Source of the DNA: an uncultured bacterium
GTDB taxonomy: Bacteria; Cyanobacteriota; Vampirovibrionia; Gastranaerophilales; Gastranaerophilaceae
Assembly (NCBI GenBank): GCA_900550295.1
Contig: URRM01000002.1
Location: 1 to 64,000, forward strand
DNA: 64,000 nucleotides
Reading direction: 5' to 3'
Shown here: positions 61,214 to 64,000 of the stretch, piece by piece
Layout of the letters: every line of letters begins with the position of its first letter
How positions within the stretch are numbered: position 1 is the stretch's first letter
Notes under the pieces: generated by a model
Seen by the model: the letters and a program-made list of their open reading frames with translations, nothing else
Told to the model about the DNA's origin: nothing
Databases searched by the model: none
Program-made: the position numbers and the translations under genes

Positions 61214-63511
61214 ATGTCATACGGATTTCCATTTGAATTAGACGATTTTCAAAAAGAAGCATGCAATATAATTAACGAAGGTAAAAGTGTTGTTGTTTGT
61301 GCGCCAACAGGTGCCGGTAAAACTGTAATTGCACAACACGCAATTCATAGAGCATTAGAAGAAGGCACTAGAATTTTTTACACAACACCATTGAAGGCTC
61401 TTTCAAATCAAAAATATAACGATTTTGGAGAAAAATATGGCTATGATAAAGTAGGTTTGCTTACGGGGGATACTTCAATTAACCGTAATGCTCAAATTGT
61501 TATTATGACAACCGAAGTTTTCAGAAACATGCTTTATGGTACAAACTTAGGCTCTGTAGCGGATAACTTGAAGGATGTTAAATACGTTGTCCTTGACGAA
61601 GTTCACTATATGAATGACGAGGACAGAGGTACTGTTTGGGAAGAAAGTATTATCTACTGCCCGACAAATGTTCAAATTGTAGCGCTGTCAGCAACAGTTG
61701 CAAACTGCGAACAACTTACAGCATGGATTAATTCGGTTCACCCAACTTGTGAATTGGTTAATACGGATTTTAGACCTGTACCTTTAAGATTTTATTATTA
61801 TGACAGTTCTCAACCTTATAAATTATTACCGCTTTTAACTCCATCAGGAGCCTTAAATAACAAGATTAAACCTGAACCAAGACAATTTGGTCGTAATAGA
61901 AATAAAAAGGCTCAAAGCCCTGTTAAAAATGTTGTACGTAATTTGGCAGAACAAGACATGCTTCCTGCAATTTATTTTACATTCTCTCGTAAAAAATGCG
62001 ATGAACAAATGGAGAAATGTGCAAATTTGTGTCTTGTAACAAAAGAAGAACAAGAACAAATTAAAGAAATGGTTGATGAATATATTGCTGAAAACTACTA
62101 TTTGGCAAAAAATAAACATCTCGATTTCTTGATGTGCGGTGTTGCTTCTCACCATGCCGGCTTGCTTCCGGGGTGGAAAGTTTTAGTAGAAAAACTATTC
62201 CAAAAAGGTTTAATTAAGGTCGTTTTTGCGACAGAAACTCTTGCCGCAGGAATTAACATGCCTGCTCGTTCAACTGTAATTTCTTCAATTTCTAAAAGAA
62301 CTGATGCCGGTCATAGACAACTAACAGCAAGTGAATTTTTACAAATGTCAGGTCGTGCAGGTCGTAGAGGCATGGATGAAGTCGGTTATGTAACAATTGT
62401 TGGAACACCTTTCCAATCTCCTCAAGATGTTGCCGATTTGGTGTTGTCACCTGCTAATGATCTAGAAAGTCGATTCTCTCCAAGATATTCAATGGTTCTA
62501 AATCTTCTTCAAAGATTTAATCTTGATGAAGCTAAACAACTTATCTTAAAGAGTTTTGGCTACTTCTCTTCTAATACAAGATTGGCTCCGTTGTTATTGC
62601 AAAAAGAGAAAAATCAAGAAACTATTGATGAATTGAATTCTTTTAAATGTTATTGTGGCTTGACGAATGCTGATTTACTTGAATATAACAAGATTAAAAA
62701 CATGTATGTCGCAAGCAGACAAACATGTAAAACTATCAGAAAACAAGAAAAGCACAAAAAACGTGGACTTGATGAAGATTTCTTAGCTTTTGAAAAAACT
62801 ACAAAAGATTTATTACATCGCATGCAAGAATTTACATGTGATAGATGTAAATTATATAAAAAACACATAAAAGATATAGAAGTTCTGGAACGCTATATTG
62901 CAAAACAACGTAAACTTGAAAAGGATATAGAGGTTCAAAAAGATGTTTTTTGGAACAAGTTTATGAGTCATAGAGGCGCATTAATTGACATGGGTTATAT
63001 TGTTGATGATTATCCAACAGAGAGAGGTGTTACAGTTTCTCAAATACGTTCTGAAAACGAATTGTATTTGGCGGAAATTATTTTCTCAGGAGTGCTGGAA
63101 GAACTTACTCCGGCTGAGCTTTCTGCTGTAATTTGCTCTGTTACAACAGAAGACATGCGCTTTGATAATTATGCTCAAATACCTCTATCTCCAAAGGTTA
63201 GAAAGACATTGAACAAAATCAGAGATATAAGACGTAAGGTAGACAAGGTTCAAAAGCATAACAATGTCGAAGAACCTATGTATATCAACTCTTTCTACGC
63301 TCCATTGATTGAAATGTGGGTAAACGGTGCAGAATGGCAATCAATAATTGATGAAGTTGATATCGGAGAAGGCGATATCGTACGTGTATTCAAGCGTACA
63401 GTCGATGTTTTAAGACAACTTTGTACAATAGATAATATTCCAGAAGCGCTTGTATTTATTGCAAGGGAAGCTATAGATGGTATCTTAAAAGAGCCTATAG
63501 ATGTTGATTAG
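61214..63511 (+). CDS. SKI2/Mtr4-like DEVH-box RNA helicase with DSHCT domain
   Basis: A 765-residue superfamily 2 helicase. Walker A is APTGAGKT (30-37), the DEVH box is VVLDEVHYMNDEDRG, and motif III is ALSATVANCEQL. The C-terminal helicase part has ASHHAGLLPGWK and MSGRAGRRGMDEVGYV. The last ~170 residues are a DSHCT-like domain (ELTPAELSAVICSV). Start at 61214 because AGGAGAA lies 9 bases upstream; the frame is open to a TTG at 61187. Homologues are common in Cyanobacteria and probably unwind structured RNA in decay. Confidence 0.92.
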   Translation: MSYGFPFELDDFQKEACNIINEGKSVVVCAPTGAGKTVIAQHAIHRALEEGTRIFYTTPLKALSNQKYNDFGEKYGYDKVGLLTGDTSINRNAQIVIMTTEVFRNMLYGTNLGSVADNLKDVKYVVLDEVHYMNDEDRGTVWEESIIYCPTNVQIVALSATVANCEQLTAWINSVHPTCELVNTDFRPVPLRFYYYDSSQPYKLLPLLTPSGALNNKIKPEPRQFGRNRNKKAQSPVKNVVRNLAEQDMLPAIYFTFSRKKCDEQMEKCANLCLVTKEEQEQIKEMVDEYIAENYYLAKNKHLDFLMCGVASHHAGLLPGWKVLVEKLFQKGLIKVVFATETLAAGINMPARSTVISSISKRTDAGHRQLTASEFLQMSGRAGRRGMDEVGYVTIVGTPFQSPQDVADLVLSPANDLESRFSPRYSMVLNLLQRFNLDEAKQLILKSFGYFSSNTRLAPLLLQKEKNQETIDELNSFKCYCGLTNADLLEYNKIKNMYVASRQTCKTIRKQEKHKKRGLDEDFLAFEKTTKDLLHRMQEFTCDRCKLYKKHIKDIEVLERYIAKQRKLEKDIEVQKDVFWNKFMSHRGALIDMGYIVDDYPTERGVTVSQIRSENELYLAEIIFSGVLEELTPAELSAVICSVTTEDMRFDNYAQIPLSPKVRKTLNKIRDIRRKVDKVQKHNNVEEPMYINSFYAPLIEMWVNGAEWQSIIDEVDIGEGDIVRVFKRTVDVLRQLCTIDNIPEALVFIAREAIDGILKEPIDVD

Positions 63512-63618
63512 CCTATATTGTAAATATTTGTTAACAAAATAAGCTCTCAACTAGCAACTTTTTTTCCTTCTGATACTTTATATAGGTGTGTTAGTGAAAT
63601 AAAGGAAATGTATCTATT

Positions 63619-64000
63619 ATGGCAATTAATCCAGTAGGAGCAATGCAAAAAGCCGCTCAACCTCAATTCACAGGTGTGGTTGATAAAGTAGTTAGCTCAA
63701 AAGCATTTGAATCAGTTGCTAAATTTGCGGGTGAAAACTCAGCAACATTTAACGCTGCTTCATCATTAGTTATGGCAGGGGTTTTGAGACCTCTAACAAT
63801 TATGGCTTTACCGGCAAAAAATGAACAAGAACAAAAGAACAAAGGTAATGCCGCAGCTCACGCTATTGCGTCAGCAGTAATTGGTTTCGCAATTACATCT
63901 ACAGTTATGAAACCAATCTCAGCAGGTTTGAAAAAAGTAATGAATAATACAGATAAATACTTACCAAAATTATCTGAAAAAATGAAATCTAACCCAGCAT
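63619..64000 (+). CDS. Unknown protein, truncated by the window end
   Basis: The first 127 residues are visible and the frame runs off the window. It starts MAINPVGAMQKAAQPQFTGV. There is no Sec signal; two moderately hydrophobic helical stretches (about 46-65 and 82-105) could insert into a membrane. The PQFTG at residues 15-19 resembles the VSFLG at 4-8 of the giant protease-like protein. AAAGGAAA lies 11 or more bases upstream. I do not recognise the family. Confidence 0.7.
   Translation, partial: MAINPVGAMQKAAQPQFTGVVDKVVSSKAFESVAKFAGENSATFNAASSLVMAGVLRPLTIMALPAKNEQEQKNKGNAAAHAIASAVIGFAITSTVMKPISAGLKKVMNNTDKYLPKLSEKMKSNPA

Overview
The window is a low-GC, gene-dense bacterial chromosome segment with no rRNA, tRNA, CRISPR array or insertion sequence that I can find. 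Several features point to a non-photosynthetic relative of Cyanobacteria, most likely the Gastranaerophilales (Melainabacteria/Vampirovibrionia). The F-type ATP synthase genes follow the cyanobacterial order a-c-b'-b-delta-alpha-gamma, with two b-type genes and with beta and epsilon absent. There is a DUF3326 protein, a family I associate with Cyanobacteria and plastids, a DSHCT-type SKI2-like helicase and ClpC-like N domains. No photosynthesis gene is present. UGA is used as a normal stop (for example ftsY), so the standard code applies.

Layout. 1-6 kb: a signal-less HELGH metallopeptidase-like protein, a hemolysin III family membrane protein, a Na/Pi cotransporter and an unknown membrane protein. 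6-11 kb: dapF, then rpsF-ssb-rpsR with a small unknown gene, then an oxidoreductase, a CDP-alcohol phosphatidyltransferase, trmL and nnrD. 11-16 kb: two paralogous exported proteins with a TolC-like helical hairpin, a TPR protein and an amylase-fold enzyme. 16-19 kb: deoC, an orphan flhB, a flagellar-type sigma factor and birA. 19.6-24.6 kb: the ATP synthase operon. 24.7-29 kb: a 1,377-residue protein with papain-like catalytic motifs, then a 58-residue ferredoxin. 29-35 kb: deoB, then nusB-ftsY-M14 peptidase-PC4-like-priA. 35-41 kb: a prepilin-like protein, DUF3326, a coiled-coil protein, and a large TPR protein overlapping a dus gene. 41-48.4 kb: a tightly coupled eight-gene minus-strand operon (ClpX-type zinc finger alone, HEAT-like protein, ruvX, DUF1292, triple Clp_N protein, tilS, hpt, orphan histidine kinase). 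48.4-52.6 kb: TPR lipoprotein-lgt, an orphan PhoR-like kinase and a stand-alone FlhA C-domain. 52.6-59.5 kb: smc-scpA-scpB preceded by a YkgJ protein, a TPR protein and an unknown protein. 59.7-64 kb: serS, the helicase and a truncated gene at the window edge.

Most genes are housekeeping. Two threads look new. (1) Three pieces of flagellar/type III export biology are scattered without any flagellar structural genes: FlhB with NPIH in place of NPTH at the autocleavage site, a FliA-like sigma factor, and a soluble FlhA C-domain lacking its membrane part. The same window holds large signal-less proteins with protease motifs (papain-like and HExxH), and two signal-less proteins share a short N-terminal F-x-G motif. 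A reduced type III export route with protease cargo is a testable hypothesis, not a demonstrated system. (2) One operon encodes the substrate-receptor domains of two Clp unfoldases (ClpX zinc finger; three ClpC-type N domains) with no ATPase, coupled to an unknown HEAT-like protein. This could be a set of Clp adaptors or decoys.
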